DNA of 64,000 nucleotides from Knoxdaviesia capensis. Taxonomy: Eukaryota > Ascomycota > Sordariomycetes > Microascales > Gondwanamycetaceae. A model generated the notes under the pieces. That model saw only the letters and a list, made by a program, of their open reading frames with translations. It made no database searches and was not told where the DNA came from. The stretch lies in contig LNGK01000002.1 of NCBI GenBank assembly GCA_001510575.1, positions 1,724,144-1,788,143 of the forward strand, in the 5' to 3' direction. Positions 23,981 through 36,017 of this stretch are shown here, piece after piece. Position 1 is the stretch's first letter. Every line of letters starts with the position of its first letter. Both the position numbers and the translations under genes were made by a program.

Positions 23981-26328
23981 ATGGATGAAATTGCCCCCGA
24001 ATACGACGTTCTTGTGCTCGGCACTGGTGAGTTTGCTTGTTTTGTTGTTTATCTTAGTTTTGGCTTTGGGCCGAGCTGCCCCGCATTCTGTGGTTTGAAG
24101 CTGTGATGTCTCACTTTTGGCGATGCAGCTTCAATAAGAGCCGGCTGTGAAGGAGGAGAATGATGGAAGTCTATGGACGATATAATACAGTAGGATCTCA
24201 AGATACTGATAGTTTCTGCTCTTTCTCCCCTCTCTTCTAGGCTTGACCGAGTGCATTCTCTCTGGGTATGTTTTTAGGCTTAAACTTCGAACTATCACCG
24301 ATTCTCCTGATACAATCTTAGCCTAACAGCCACCCTCCCTCCTTCTTTGCAAATTTCCAGTGTTTTGAGTGTTAAGGGCAAGAAGGTCCTTCACATTGAT
24401 CGTAACGATCACTACGGCGGGTAAGTTGATCTTCCTATATGCTTTTGTCTCTCTCTCTCTGTGTTTGTTTCGGTGAGAAGAGACTGCTATGACCGATGTG
24501 GGGTGTATAGCTCCCTAAGCTGTCTGTGTGTTTTTGCTGGCCCCGAAGCTGACCAATGTGACTTCGACTGCAGTGAAGCTGCGTCCGTGAACCTCGAGAC
24601 GGTGAGAACTCTTCCTCCCCAATTCCCCCAGCCACTTTGAAGTTTTGATATCCGACAGTCTCGACTTCTTCGTGGTCCCCTATTTTTTTTATGTACCCCT
24701 GGCACAGTGGCCCAAACTTCGATTCTCTTTTGATTCTCCTCCATTCTCACTGTGCTTGGTTTTTGTTCTAACAAACACCCCCGACCTTTGTCTGTTTCCG
24801 TGTAATAGCTCTTCAAGAAGTATGGCAACTTTCAGAAGGGTGAGGAGCCGTGGAAGAACTATGGCCGTTTGAACGACTGGAACATCGATCTCGTGCCCAA
24901 GTTCCTGATGTCCTCGGGAGAGCTCACCAACATCCTCGTGTCGACCGATGTCACCCGTTACCTCGAGTTCAAGCAGGTGGCTGGCAGCTATGTCCAGCAG
25001 GGCTCCGGCTCGAAAGCCACCGTTGCCAAGGTCCCCTCAGATGCTGCCGAAGCTCTTCGGTCGCCGCTGATGGGCATCTTTGAGAAGCGCCGCATGAAGA
25101 GCTTCATCGAGTGGGTTGGCACTTTCAACCTTGCCGATCCCGCTACCCACAAGGGTTCGTTTTTTCTTGTTACTGCCTCCCCATCCGGGTCTTCCGAGAT
25201 GTCTGTCTTCGAGCTTCTCACTAACATTCAATTGTACTGTACTATTTTCGCAGGCCTTGACCTCACCAAGGCCAGCATGAAGGATGTGTACGACAAGTTC
25301 GGACTCGAGGCTGGTACTCGCGACTTCATCGGCCACTCCATGGCTCTGTACCTGAATGACGAATACATCGACCTTGCCGGCCAGGCCCCCGAGGCCATCG
25401 AGCGCATCCGCCTGTACGGAAACTCTGTCGCCCGCTACGGAAAGTCGCCCTATATCTACCCTCTGTACGGCCTCGGCGAGCTCCCCCAGGGCTTCGCTCG
25501 TCTCTCCGCCATCTACGGTGGTACCTACATGCTCAACACACACGTTGACGAGATTGTGTATGACGGCACCAAGGCCGTTGGCATCAAGGCCACCATGACC
25601 GGCGTTGAGGAGATGAAGTTCGAGACCAAGGCCAAGATGATCCTCGGTGACCCGTCGTACTTCCCCGGAAGCGTCCGCATCACCGGCCACGTTCTGCGGG
25701 CCATCTGCATCCTGAAGCACCCTCTTGCTGGAACCAACGAGAGTGATTCGTCGCAGCTGATCATCCCCCAGTCTCAGGTTGGCCGGAAGAACGGTATGTC
25801 TTTTGCCGCCCCCTTCCACCTGGTACCTCTACCAGTTTTGTGTGTGTGAAGTACTAACATGATTGTTTTAGATATCTACATTGCCTGCGTTTCGGCTGCT
25901 CACAACGTGTGCCCCCGCGGATACTGGATTGCTATCGTGTCGACCATTGCTGAGACCGAGGCGAACCACCATCTCGAGCTGCAGCCTGGTCTGGAGAGAC
26001 TGGGCCGCATTGAGGAGAAGTTCATGGTGAGTCTTCCCCCTCACAAAAAACCGTTGTTATGTTTGTTCTGGGCGCTTGAAGGGTTGAAACACACAGTAGC
26101 TAACTTACACCGTCTTTCGTTCCCCAAATACAGGGCCCTCCCATCCCCATCTACGAGCCCACCGATGATGGCTCGGCCAGCAACATCTTCATCTCCAAGA
26201 GCTACGACGCCACCAGCCACTTCGAGACCACCACCGACGATGTCAAGGATATCTACCGCCGCGCTACCGGCGAGGAGCTGGTCGTCGAGGGACTCCGGGA
26301 AGGCATCAACGTTGCTGGAGAGGAGTAA
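23981..26328 (+). CDS. GDI1: Rab GDP-dissociation inhibitor
   Basis: Binds prenylated, GDP-loaded Rab/Ypt GTPases, extracts them from membranes and recycles them during vesicle transport; a cytosolic protein. Eight exons encode 464 residues: 23981-24026, 24241-24265, 24361-24420, 24574-24601, 24809-25154, 25254-25793, 25872-26026 and 26134-26328. All junctions are GT-AG and keep frame. Diagnostic segments are YDVLVLGTGLTECILSG (the nucleotide-binding-like N-terminal motif of the GDI/REP family), KKVLHIDRNDHYGG, NYGRLNDWNIDLVPKF, and GDPSYF near residue 328. Length matches fungal homologues (about 450-470). The first four exons are tiny (46, 25, 60 and 28 nt), and intron 5 is 99 nt with no in-frame stop. 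MRPL4 lies upstream on the same strand; NOG1 converges from downstream. Confidence 0.96.
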
Positions 26329-27334
26329 AGGAGGAACAACAACATAGTAATACGTACATATATATAACCCCAACATTCACTCACTCACACACAACACAAC
26401 ACACACACATCCCCCCCAAACCCCCAAATACCCCCAAGGGGAAGCCCGAAATACAAAGCATATAAATAATATTCTATTGTTACTCTCTCCCTTTCCCCCT
26501 TATGTTCCTGGAGATGTGACTGTGAGTTGACCTTGGGTATTGGATCTACCAGAAGAGGTTATCTTCTTGTTGTGTCCGTATTTTGCACGGTGGCTTTTCG
26601 TCTTTTGTTGTTAGTTGTTGCCGATGTACTCTCGGTATCTAGTAGTAGCTTCTTTCATCTATCTTGCCCCTCTGTGGTTCCTTGTGTGATAGCTTCTGAG
26701 GGACTTTTTCCTGCTGGGTGTTCTGTTCTAGCAATCATGACTTTCACCGTTCACCTAGTTGATGCTGCCGAGAGATTTGGCCGTTTGATTAGTCGCATGC
26801 AAACGTAAACGTACTACACACACACATAGAGATACACTGAGGATCACGATAAAAGGAACAGACGTAGTGGAGTGCATCTAAAAACCATTTCATCAAGTTG
26901 AAACCAAACAGAAAAAGGACACTAAAATGAACTGACGCCATGATAAATTTTAAACGATAGAGAACACAGACAAAAGAAAAATGAACGGGATAGAACTACT
27001 CCGGCGTTTCTGGAGAGACACAGCTTCGATGAAAAGAACAAGCTACGTGCTCTCCTATCCCACTTTTGGATAAAAACAAAACGATGTCATCATAAGAGAG
27101 AGAGGGTACGCTGCGTTTTATGGAAACGCTACGGACGGGGAAGAATGGGGAGGGGGAGAAAGAAGAGGAGGGGAAACGTAAGGAGAACCGTGATACCCAA
27201 GACCCATCTAGAGCATGCGAACAAGAAAAGAAGAAACGAGGTATAAGATGACCGTAGGATAGAAGGAGGACAAGAGAGGGGAAAAATGGGGGATCGGAGG
27301 AAAAGTACATGGAATACGGCAACGATTTCCACCA
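26329..27334. other. GDI1-NOG1 convergent intergenic region
   Basis: 1.0 kb between two genes that converge. It should contain both 3' ends: A-rich and CA-rich DNA with TATATA at about 26360 follows GDI1, and A-rich DNA read from the other strand follows NOG1. I see no gene. Confidence 0.75.
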
Positions 27335-29649
27335 TTAACGGTGGTTCGCCTTGCCGATGCCACGCTTTCCAGCCACCAAATGCTTCACAAGGGCCGCCGT
27401 GGTGTGGCGATCGGCCTCTCCCTGTCTGGCCATGCGGTTCATCTTCTTCTGGCCGAGCTTGGACATGCGCTCGGCCTGCGTGCGGGCCGCGGAGTCCTCG
27501 ACACCGTCCTCGCGGCGGTTGACCCGCGACTGGCTGCGCGAGCGCGGGCGCGACAGCGACCGCAGCCGCTCGCGGGCGGACGGGGCACGCTCGCGGCCGT
27601 GGCCGTCGACGTCCATGGCGTCCGGGTCGGCGGTGCCCATGCGGCTGCGCGTCAGCGAGCGGCCGCGCGGCTGGGTGTGCGGGTTGGCGCGCGCGCGCGA
27701 CTCGATGTCGGTGGTGTCGACACCCAGCACGTCCAGCGCCTCGGACATCTCCGACAGCGGCACGCGGCGCGCGCTGCGCGGGATGATGGCCTGGTTCTTG
27801 AGGCACTTCTTCATGCGCGCCTCGTTGCGGATCAGCGCGTGCTTCTCGCGGATCATCTCGGCCTTCTGCAGCGTGTTGATGTCCTCCTCGTCCAGCTCGT
27901 CCTCCTCCGAGTCGTAGTAGCCCTCGGCCTCCAGCCGCTCCTCCTCCTCCTCCAGAGCTGCCAGCTTGGCGTCGATCTCCGGGTCGATGAAGTCGTACAC
28001 GTTCTGGCCGTTGAGCACCTCGGGAACCTTGTCGTACTTCCACTCGGGGTTCTTGAGGATGTAGTCGGCACGCAGATCGACGTTGAACACACCGGCGCCG
28101 CCATTCTCGGCTTCGAGATCCTTGGCCAGAACCCGGCGCTCGGGGTCGGCCTTGTCGTACTTCTTGAGTGCCTTGACGGCGTCAGGAATAAAAGTCTCGA
28201 GCGCCTCGCCGCCCATGGGCTGGGCCACATGGATACGCGACATGACATCGGCCAGACGGCCGCCGACGTTGCCGGAAGCATTGGTGCCGGCCTTGAGCTT
28301 CTGAGACACACGCTCCGCAATCAGACGCTCGCAGGCGGCATTCTTGGCCTCCTGCACACCCTCGCCGGTGTTGCACGAGAGCTCGAGAAGTTCAACCTCG
28401 CCGGACTTGAGCAGGCCGTTAAGCTGCTCAGAGGTCTCGGCGTCGAGGCTGTCGGGGCGGGCGACGTCGATCTTGTTGATGCAGATGAACACGATCTTGT
28501 TGGAGAACAGCGGCTTGATGTTCTTGAACAGGTTGATCTGGGCCTGCACCGGGTAACCGCACAGTTCACTGAGATCCATAAAGTAGAGAATCACGGACCG
28601 CAAGTGGGCAATAGCGGTAACACTTTGCATCTCGATGGTGTTCACTACGGAGCGATTATTATATGTTAGTTTATAGAGTCCTCAAGGGGAGAGGGAAAGG
28701 CGGAAGAGCCAGGAGAGTCGAAAGACGTACTTTCATCGAGGCCGTGGTCAAGGATACCGGGGGTATCGATGGCGGCAAAGCGCAGGTACTTGTAGTCGAA
28801 GTGACCAACGAAGAGAGACTTGGTGGTGAAGGCGTAGGGTTGAACACTGCCGGAGTGACTGCTGTTAGACATGGCACAATCTTGTAATACTAGAAGGAGG
28901 ATTCCATGAACTTACTCGACATCCGCCCGGGAGATGGACCGGAGGAAGCTGCTCTTTCCGGTGTTGGGGAAGCCGCAGATCTGCACACGCACAAACGGAC
29001 TTTGTTAGCATACACCGGCCACAACAGAGGCAGAAGGAATGCAAAACTCACCACCAGTGTGCGGGTGTTGGGATCAATCGACGGGAGACGGCCCAAATGC
29101 TGGCGGACCTGGTCGAGGTACAGCAGCGGGTCCTTGAGGCGCTTGCACAGGGTGGCCATGCGGCCGAGCGCAGCGCGCTTCAGCTGCTTGCACTGGAACA
29201 AGCTCTGGGCGTATTTGATGAGGCGCACATAGTCGCGCGAGATGGTCTCGACGAGCGTCTTCGCCGTGGAGATCTGGCCCAGCGCAATCTTGAAATGGTC
29301 CTGGTCGTACAGCGTGTTGAAGAGGTCGCGGTGGAACGGGTGGCAGCTGGTCAGGCGCGGGAACGAGTCGAGGATCTCGCCGAACTTTTCCGAGAAGGTC
29401 TCCTGCGTGAACTTGACCTTTCGGGTGTAGAAGGCCCGGATACGGGAGATTTCTAAGAGAGAGAGAGAGGAGCAGAGCGTTAGCATTTCAAACACCGGTC
29501 CAGTGATGTCGAATCGGCATCGGGGTCTTACTGAAGCCGGCGCGGATCTGGGTCGGCAACCGTCTCTGCGTACGGCTGAGGACGATGTCCAGAAACTCCT
29601 GCGATGTGGGGACAGCAGGAATGTCCTTGAAGGTGGTTCGGGTCGCCAT
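27335..29649 (-). CDS. NOG1: nucleolar GTP-binding protein 1
   Basis: Essential GTPase of the OBG/CgtA-related NOG family, needed for nucleolar 60S pre-ribosome assembly. Five exons, read from the right: 29649-29532, 29452-29052, 28980-28916, 28846-28731 and 28644-27335, all GT-AG and in frame, giving 669 residues. The N-terminal helical domain carries the invariant block SLFQCKQLKRAALGRMATL and ends with RQHLGRLPSIDPNTRTLV. The G domain shows the P-loop GFPNTGKSS (176-184), the G3 motif DTPG (222-225) and NKID (290-293). The C-terminal NOG1 domain ends in a basic tail, KHLVAGKRGIGKANHR. Residues from about 450 to 630 include an acidic Glu/Asp stretch and an Arg/Ser-rich stretch. The opposite strand is open for 442 codons over the last exon as a by-product of G/C-ending codons. 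It is divergent from URA5. Confidence 0.97.
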
Positions 29650-30660
29650 TTCGGTGAGAAGATGAGATTTGCAAGATTTCAACTTCGAATTGGCGATGTT
29701 GGGAAGAGGGTGGATGCAAAAGAAAAAGACCAAAAAGAAAGAGGAGGGAAAGATAAAAAAAGATTTATCAGGCGGTGAAACGAAAATTTCACTGAATCGC
29801 CTAACCTTTTGGTGGTTTTTTTTTTCTGCCAGACGGTGGGGCGCTCACACTTTTTATGATAGCAGCTTATCTAATCACAATCTAATCACGCTGTGTATCT
29901 TATCTTGATAGACAGATAAGTAGTTGGCGGGGTCATTTGCTGGGGTTAGACCCTTATATTGAGATTCCGATCTGCGAGCAACGGCAACCTCTGGAGATAG
30001 CATACAGCATAGAATGAAGCTTTTGAATGAAGGAGAACAATAGGACGAATCATTGGGAAAGCTCTCGTCTTAATTTTGACATGGCCAAGTATAAACAGCG
30101 GCATAATCTTTTCCCAGGTATAATTCCATTCTGTACGAGTCATCGAACAGTGGAGAGAGGCCCTGCTAAAAATTCTTCGCCCATGTTGTGCCCCTCATTC
30201 CACAGTTACACTTACACCCAACAAAATGTTCTTCTGCGACCTAGAGGTGGCCGACACGAGGACAACAAGAGGAAACACGGAGAACACGGTAGATACAGTA
30301 GAGCTGCAATCTAGAATATACATATACACACCTGCATCGCATAGGAAGGAGATACCGGAAGTCACCGATGCTGGCAGGCTTATCAAAGATAAAATAAACT
30401 CTTGAAGGACCAGTAGGTACTTTATACTTGTAAGTGACAGAGGGACTGTAGCTGGAATAAAATAATTTTAAGCGGACTCCTTTTTTTATCTTATTTTATT
30501 TTATTCTGTAATTTATTTTTACCTCAACTTCAAACGACCAGACTTCCCAAGCCCAAACTCTCATCTACATGCGTCAACTGCCCATATAACAAGCCAAGAG
30601 CCGTATCTTCTCTCTGTCTCACTCTCCCATATACACAAACACACCCCAAACACAGACACA
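29650..30660. promoter_or_regulatory. shared NOG1/URA5 divergent promoter region
   Basis: About 1.0 kb between two genes transcribed away from each other. It includes a tight group of GATA sites near the NOG1 side, T-rich DNA around 30480-30530, and a C/A-rich leader ending in ACAGACACA directly before the URA5 ATG. No gene is visible. Confidence 0.7.
29858..29920. promoter_or_regulatory. cluster of five GATA motifs
   Basis: GATA at 29858-29861, TATC at 29868-29871, TATC at 29901-29904, GATA at 29907-29910 and GATAAG at 29915-29920 lie within 63 bp, about 210-270 bp upstream of NOG1. GATA factors in filamentous fungi (AreA/NIT2, SRE and light-response types) bind closely spaced GATA pairs. 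Which factor, if any, acts here is unknown. Confidence 0.45.
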
Positions 30661-31371
30661 ATGGCCACCCCCGCGCTCCCCCCCTACAAAACCGCCCTCC
30701 TCAACGCCTCCCTCGCGGGCGGCGTGCTGAAGTTCGGCAGCTTCAAAGTCAAATCCGGCCGCATGTCGCCCTACTTCTTCAACGCCGGCGAGTTCTACCG
30801 CGCCGACCTGCTGGAGCCGCTGGCCGACGCCTACGCCCACACGATCGCCGACGCCGCGGCCGCCGGCACACTCGACTTCGACGTCATCTTCGGGCCCGCC
30901 TACAAGGGCATCCCGCTGGCCGTCATGACCACGCTGGCGCTCGTGCGCCTCGACCGCGCCCGCTACGCCGGCCTGTGCTACTCGTTCGACCGCAAGGAGG
31001 CCAAGACCCATGGCGAGGGCGGCGACATCGTCGGCTGTCCGCTGAAGGGCCGCCGCGTGCTCATCGTCGACGACGTCGTCAGCGCCGGTACCGCCAAGCG
31101 CGAGGCTATCGCCAAAATCCAGAGCCAGGGCGGCACCGTCGCCGGCATTGTCGTCGCTGTGGATCGCATGGAGAAGCTGCCGTCGCCCGATGGCGATGAC
31201 TCGAAGCCCATGCCCGGCGCTATTGGCGAGCTGCGCCGCGAGTACAACTTGCCCATCCTGGCTATCCTCACTCTGGACGATATCATTGATGGAATGAAGG
31301 GCGTTGCTACTGAGGATGATATCCGCCGGACCGAGGAGTATCGCGCCAAGTACCGCGCTTCGGATGCATGA
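30661..31371 (+). CDS. URA5: orotate phosphoribosyltransferase
   Basis: Converts orotate and PRPP to orotidine 5'-monophosphate, the fifth step of de novo pyrimidine synthesis, in the cytosol. A single exon encodes 236 residues, the usual length for fungal OPRTase. Visible features are the N-terminal SGRMSPYFFNAG orotate-side segment (32-43), FGPAYKGIPLA (77-87), the flexible catalytic loop RKEAKTHGEGG (111-121) and the PRPP-binding signature VLIVDDVVSAGT (133-144). The ATG is preceded by a purine-poor A/C-rich leader and sits in a good context (ACACAATGGC). It converges on the GNAT gene, with about 335 bp between the two coding ends. The name follows fungal usage (URA5/pyrE type). Confidence 0.97.
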   Translation: MATPALPPYKTALLNASLAGGVLKFGSFKVKSGRMSPYFFNAGEFYRADLLEPLADAYAHTIADAAAAGTLDFDVIFGPAYKGIPLAVMTTLALVRLDRARYAGLCYSFDRKEAKTHGEGGDIVGCPLKGRRVLIVDDVVSAGTAKREAIAKIQSQGGTVAGIVVAVDRMEKLPSPDGDDSKPMPGAIGELRREYNLPILAILTLDDIIDGMKGVATEDDIRRTEEYRAKYRASDA

Positions 31372-31706
31372 AGGTCATGATTATGCACCGACACTTACTA
31401 TATAAATGAACAAATGATATCATACCACAAAAAGCAGCAGCAGTTTCATCTTAGGTATCAGTTGTACGTGTACTATTTCGGATTATCATAGCCTATGCAA
31501 TCTGGTCTAGCTTCGTCTGTTCTATGACGACGGCATTCTGCGTAAAGATTTATTATTCAATAGAAAAACGCACCCCATTCACCGATCTTTTGCCCCCTTG
31601 CATTATTCCTTGATAACCATCCGCCTCTTGATACTCGGAGTCGTCGTCGTTTGCCCTTCCTCCAAGTTGGTCCTTTGGAACCACTTCCCCTGGACACATG
31701 TCCGTT
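31372..31706. other. URA5-GNAT convergent spacer
   Basis: 335 bp that must contain both 3' untranslated regions. It is A/T-rich just after URA5 (TATATAAATG near 31400). No gene is visible. Confidence 0.75.
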
Positions 31707-32733
31707 TTACTCGTCATGAGCGGCAAAGTCGTACACCTAAAAACAAGCAAAAGAACCCGTCAGCTCTGCATAAAAAGGACATGTTTGGGAGGGGCTCATG
31801 AGTCGAGCATGCAAAAGGACGAGGCAAAGAAAAGAAAAACAAGAGCAACTCACCATATCATACCAGCCGCCTCCTCCGAACTCGGCGGTGCTCTCGCCAA
31901 CGAGCTCGTAGCCAAACTGCTCGTAGTACGAGATCAGGTAGTCCTGGCAAATCAGCGCAACGCGGTCGGCCATGCCCGATCCCCGCACGCTGTCCAGGTA
32001 CATGGCCATGGCCATCTTGCCGAAGCCGCGGCCCTGGAGCTCGGGCACAACTGCAAAGGAGTGCAGGCACACCGTTCGGCCCGAGGGCTGGTGTCCAACC
32101 GGGCGGGCAGCGGGAGCAGGAGTAGCCACCAGTTTCTTGACCGCCGAGTCCTCGGACTCTTCAGGGGTGGTGCTGTGGTTATCCGCAGCAGCCTTCAGCT
32201 CGCGCCAGTTGCGCGGCCAGTCCATGTCGTCGTCCGTCACGAGCGCACCGACTCCCATGGTGGAAACAACATGGGCAACGAGCACGTTCGGGGTGGTGCC
32301 CGCAGCAGGCGCGGCAGCCGCCGTGCCCGTGGCAGTCCCAGCTTGCTCGGGCTGCAGCGAGCAGAACATTCCGAACGAAAGGGGCGAGCAGCATGAAAGG
32401 CGATACTCAAACTAAACAAGAGCAAAAAAAAAAATTGAGTGATCAGTAAAACTGCAATGATGCACATCAAGGGGACAGCTCCCATTCATTGCCTACCTTC
32501 TCGCGGGTGCAACGATGGTTGGGATTGGTAAAGGCAGCATCTTCAAGAGCCACGCACGACTCAACATCGTCATAGTTCAGAGCACGGAACGACGTAGTGA
32601 TTTGGAAGCCAAGCATGCGAAGGATACTCGGATACTGCTTCTTAACCCGATCCTGGAGCACAGCCTTCTGCTCGCGCTTGGTCTGCTCAATCGAGGGCTG
32701 GCGGTCACCCGCATGGCGGAGGTATTCGGTCAT
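31707..32733 (-). CDS. GNAT acetyltransferase, arylalkylamine/polyamine N-acetyltransferase-like
   Basis: Probably transfers acetyl from acetyl-CoA to an amine such as a polyamine or arylalkylamine; yeast PAA1 and animal AANAT are the nearest named relatives I can suggest. Three exons, read from the right: 32733-32497, 32411-31854 and 31736-31707, encoding 274 residues. The last exon is only 10 codons (VYDFAAHDE and stop). The N-terminal part has FRALNYDDVESCVALEDAAF and then REKFEYRLS, the usual opening of this family. Motif A, FAVVPELQGRGFGKMAM, carries the acetyl-CoA loop QGRGFG (205-210). YYEQFGYELVGES is motif B. Low-complexity insertions at about 100-118 (Ala/Thr/Gly) and 150-187 (Asp/Ser/Glu, then Ala/Pro) make it longer than minimal members. 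Substrate is not determinable from sequence. Confidence 0.85.
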
Positions 32734-33679
32734 GATTGAGAATTTCGGAGATGTTGTGAATGAAGGTGTGGTTGCGGTGATTGCAACGAAACAAGCTGTT
32801 TCTGTGCTGGCTGAGTGGTTGGTATAGTTCAACAAGAGGAAGAGGGAAGAAGAGAAAACAGAGACAGAAAGAATTCCGGTTCTGTTTCTGCTCAAAGAAC
32901 AAGAAGTACCCAAGAAGGCCGGTGGCAATAGGTGACAGAAGATATCAGTGGCTAGTGCGGGCACATGCGAATTATCTTGTCCACAAGGTCAACAGGAGGA
33001 AACAGAAGAAGAAGCGAGCCCCAAGTATCAGGAGACCTTCAACAAAAGTCCATGTGCGAGCCCTAACAAAAAACGAAGTTTGATCCGGCGTAGGACAGGA
33101 AAAATAGCAAACTTCCACACACAGGAGCAACGCCCGAGGACAGCAAGGAAATAGTAGTAGAAAGATTATACAAGTATTCCCTCAGAAACGGGAAGAAGAG
33201 GATGCTGTCGACCGTAACAAAATTGGGCAAAGTGGGAAATCGGTATGCCAAAAGAAACTGGGAGTAAGGGTCGCTCACTTAAAGAATATATCACAAAACA
33301 ACATAGAAGAGCTTGAAATAGAAAACAGGAGAAGATAAGTCACACGCAACCACCCAAAAAAGCAACATCACAAAGGAAAAGCCAACCGAAATGAAGAACC
33401 CGAGGGGGGCTATCTGACTCTTGAAAACTAGGGGAAGATGACGAGATCAGATAGACCACGAAGCAAGATACACGAACCAACACAGGGAATCTCCAAATTA
33501 ACTAGGGGAGATAGTGAAAAGAAGACGAGGAAACGACAGGATGAGGAAACCTCAAGATCCGGACAGCTGCAGAACAAGCAGAGGAAAGAAACAAAGACTG
33601 GCGGACAGGAGAAAATTCATAAGCCTAGATGACACGGGAAGACGCTTGTCTGTGGGGATAAGGAGAGGGAGGAATCGCG

Positions 33680-33694
33680 ATATATATATATATA
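33680..33694. repeat. short (AT)n repeat
   Basis: Seven AT units between purine-rich DNA and CTACTTACCTACTAC. Confidence 0.85.
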
Positions 33695-36017
33695 CCTACT
33701 TACCTACTACGTGTTAGAAGGTATGCAGATGTATCAATATGGATATCCAGACTGAACCAGGCCCATGGAAAAAGGTAGAAGCCACTTTGCAGGACGGGGA
33801 GCAGGTCAAGATCTAGACTTCTCCACACGGCCTATCAGAATCGCTCCCGGATCCTCTTGCGTGTGTGAGCCCCGAAAAAAAAGGTAATGAATGTCCTGCG
33901 AGAAGAACGAGATAGACAGACCCCCATAAGCATCGTTGACTCCAACTCCTCTGCCAATGACATCCCTTCATCGTGAGTCGGAATCATCCATTGTGTCATG
34001 CCCAGAGACCGGGTAAGGACTGTGACAAGAGACAACACAGCAGTAGCGAGTGTGACGCCAGCAAATTTTTTTTTGAAAGAGAATTCTTGGAACTGATGGT
34101 GTATGGCCCTCTGCGACTTCGGGAGCTGCACTGCACCGGAGTCGCGCAGAATACCAAAGCTTTTTTTTTTTTTTTTTGGAACCAGAACGGCAAAAAATGC
34201 TGGAAAGGCGTGAAGAACTGGACACAAACCAAAGGATAGTGATGAAGCAGGGCCAAAAAAAAAAGACCGGCGAAACAAGCCCATTATCCGCCGACAAGAA
34301 CAAAAACCGAGTAGGGAAGCTGAACCACCTTTGTCGTGAACGGAGGCCGGACCAGGGGTGTGAGGACAGATCCGAGCCGCAACTAACACAAAATGACGGA
34401 GTGATGATGATGGCGGGCCAGGACGGTAACCATATTGGTAACTAGCGAAAACGGGGCTCTCTAAACGGGGAACCAGGGAACCAGGTGGAAGGAAAGACAC
34501 GTTTGGTTGTTCCGGGCGGCATAATCTTGAGTTCAAGCGAAGAGGGTGCTGTCGTGTAACCGTGGCTCTCAATGGTCACCTCAAAGGGCTTTTCACCGTA
34601 TCCTGATTGTGTGTGTCTCTCTAAACAAAAAGCTTACCATTGTGTTTGACACCAGCCACATAGGGGAATCAGTAGCGCATGAGACCGTATATCGGAGCTA
34701 CTGGAGGATCCGGAATACTAAACGTAACAGAATCACCCTCCACGATTAGAGTGTGTGTGGAAAAGAGAAGAGAGATACTCGCCAATGAAAGCAAGAAAAA
34801 ATTGCCGACCTGAGCAGGCTGCAAGTTCTAGCCGTACCGTACACTCTGCCATCTGGAGTCTCGGTTAACGCAACTTCTGCTGTAGTCAAGACGCAAGACC
34901 TATAGTAATATGCATGGTGGTGGTGGTGCAAGGGTCCGCAAAGGATGGTGTGGTGCGCTGGCCCTTTTCAATGATCAGTCCACAAGACCTAGACACAATA
35001 TTGAAACCCATCCATGCAGGGCAAACTCACATTATTAGTTTTTTTTCGAGGTCGGTCTCCATATGTACGCCGCCCATTTCTTTCCGTTCGTGCTTGCTCC
35101 TCAGTGGCTGGCCTCCGTTAGACCATAGTTCGATGCAGGTCTCCACATGGTGAGCTGGGCATTCTGGCTTGATCTTGCAGTAGGCGGCTTGTCCAAAATA
35201 GAAGAATAAGGGGAAGAGAAAGAAAGTGTAGCTGCGGAGGACGCGAAGTCAATTGATTACCAACAGGAAGAAGTTGCATTGAGCGGAAAGTCCATATGAA
35301 CCGCACGGAAAAAAGAAAATTGTGCTTTGTCTAATGCTCCAAGGAAATACAAACCACAGGAATGTGTGCGGACACATGCATACACTTCTTGTATGTGCCC
35401 GGCTAGGGCATGCATCGTGTCCTCTTTTTTTTTTTTCTTCTTTCCTTTTTTTTCTTCTTTTTTTTCCCTCCCTCCATTGGAGGAGGCTCGACATGCAACC
35501 CTCCCCGAATGTTAATGCATAGCTTTCTTGGTCCAGACCCCGCTCTAGACCCCATCATGGACTCCAGTCCCGTGCAGTCGGATGGCGACGGAAGTGCTGC
35601 TGTAAATGCAGTGACTTTGCCGTGGTGAAGATAGCTGCATATAGTCCGAAAGCCCTGGCTGGCCAACTGAGTTCTTCCTTTTACGAGAAACCAGGTGAGG
35701 ATAGTGGACTAAAACCATCTTAGGCTTTTGCAAAGTCCCTGGTTCGGAGAGGCGGCTTGGGGCTCCAACCTGCTATCAACTTCAGAATTGGGGATCTGAA
35801 CATTCCCCCAACAGAAGGGCTTCTGGTGCAGATTATGACACTGCTTCAACTCAACACTGGCACACACTTGGTAGACAGAGTGAAGGCTAGCCCAGAGACA
35901 ATGTCATGATGTGGCACGGCACACGGGTGAACGCTTCCTCCATAGTTCGAAGGTGCAAAGAACTAGGCCAGATAACAGGCCGGATAGCCTCAGTGTGCAT
36001 ATTGGTTGGGGGGGAAG

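Noticed and set aside
25037..25819. 260-codon frame antisense to GDI1
   Set aside because: Shadow of the G/C-ending codons of GDI1, with no domain of its own.
24869..25849. Single 326-codon frame for GDI1
   Set aside because: It starts mid-gene and reads through two introns; the eight-exon model restores the full conserved GDI protein.
33835..34572. 245-codon minus-strand frame
   Set aside because: Interrupted by poly-Lys from a poly-T tract, with no domain and no splice-supported extension.
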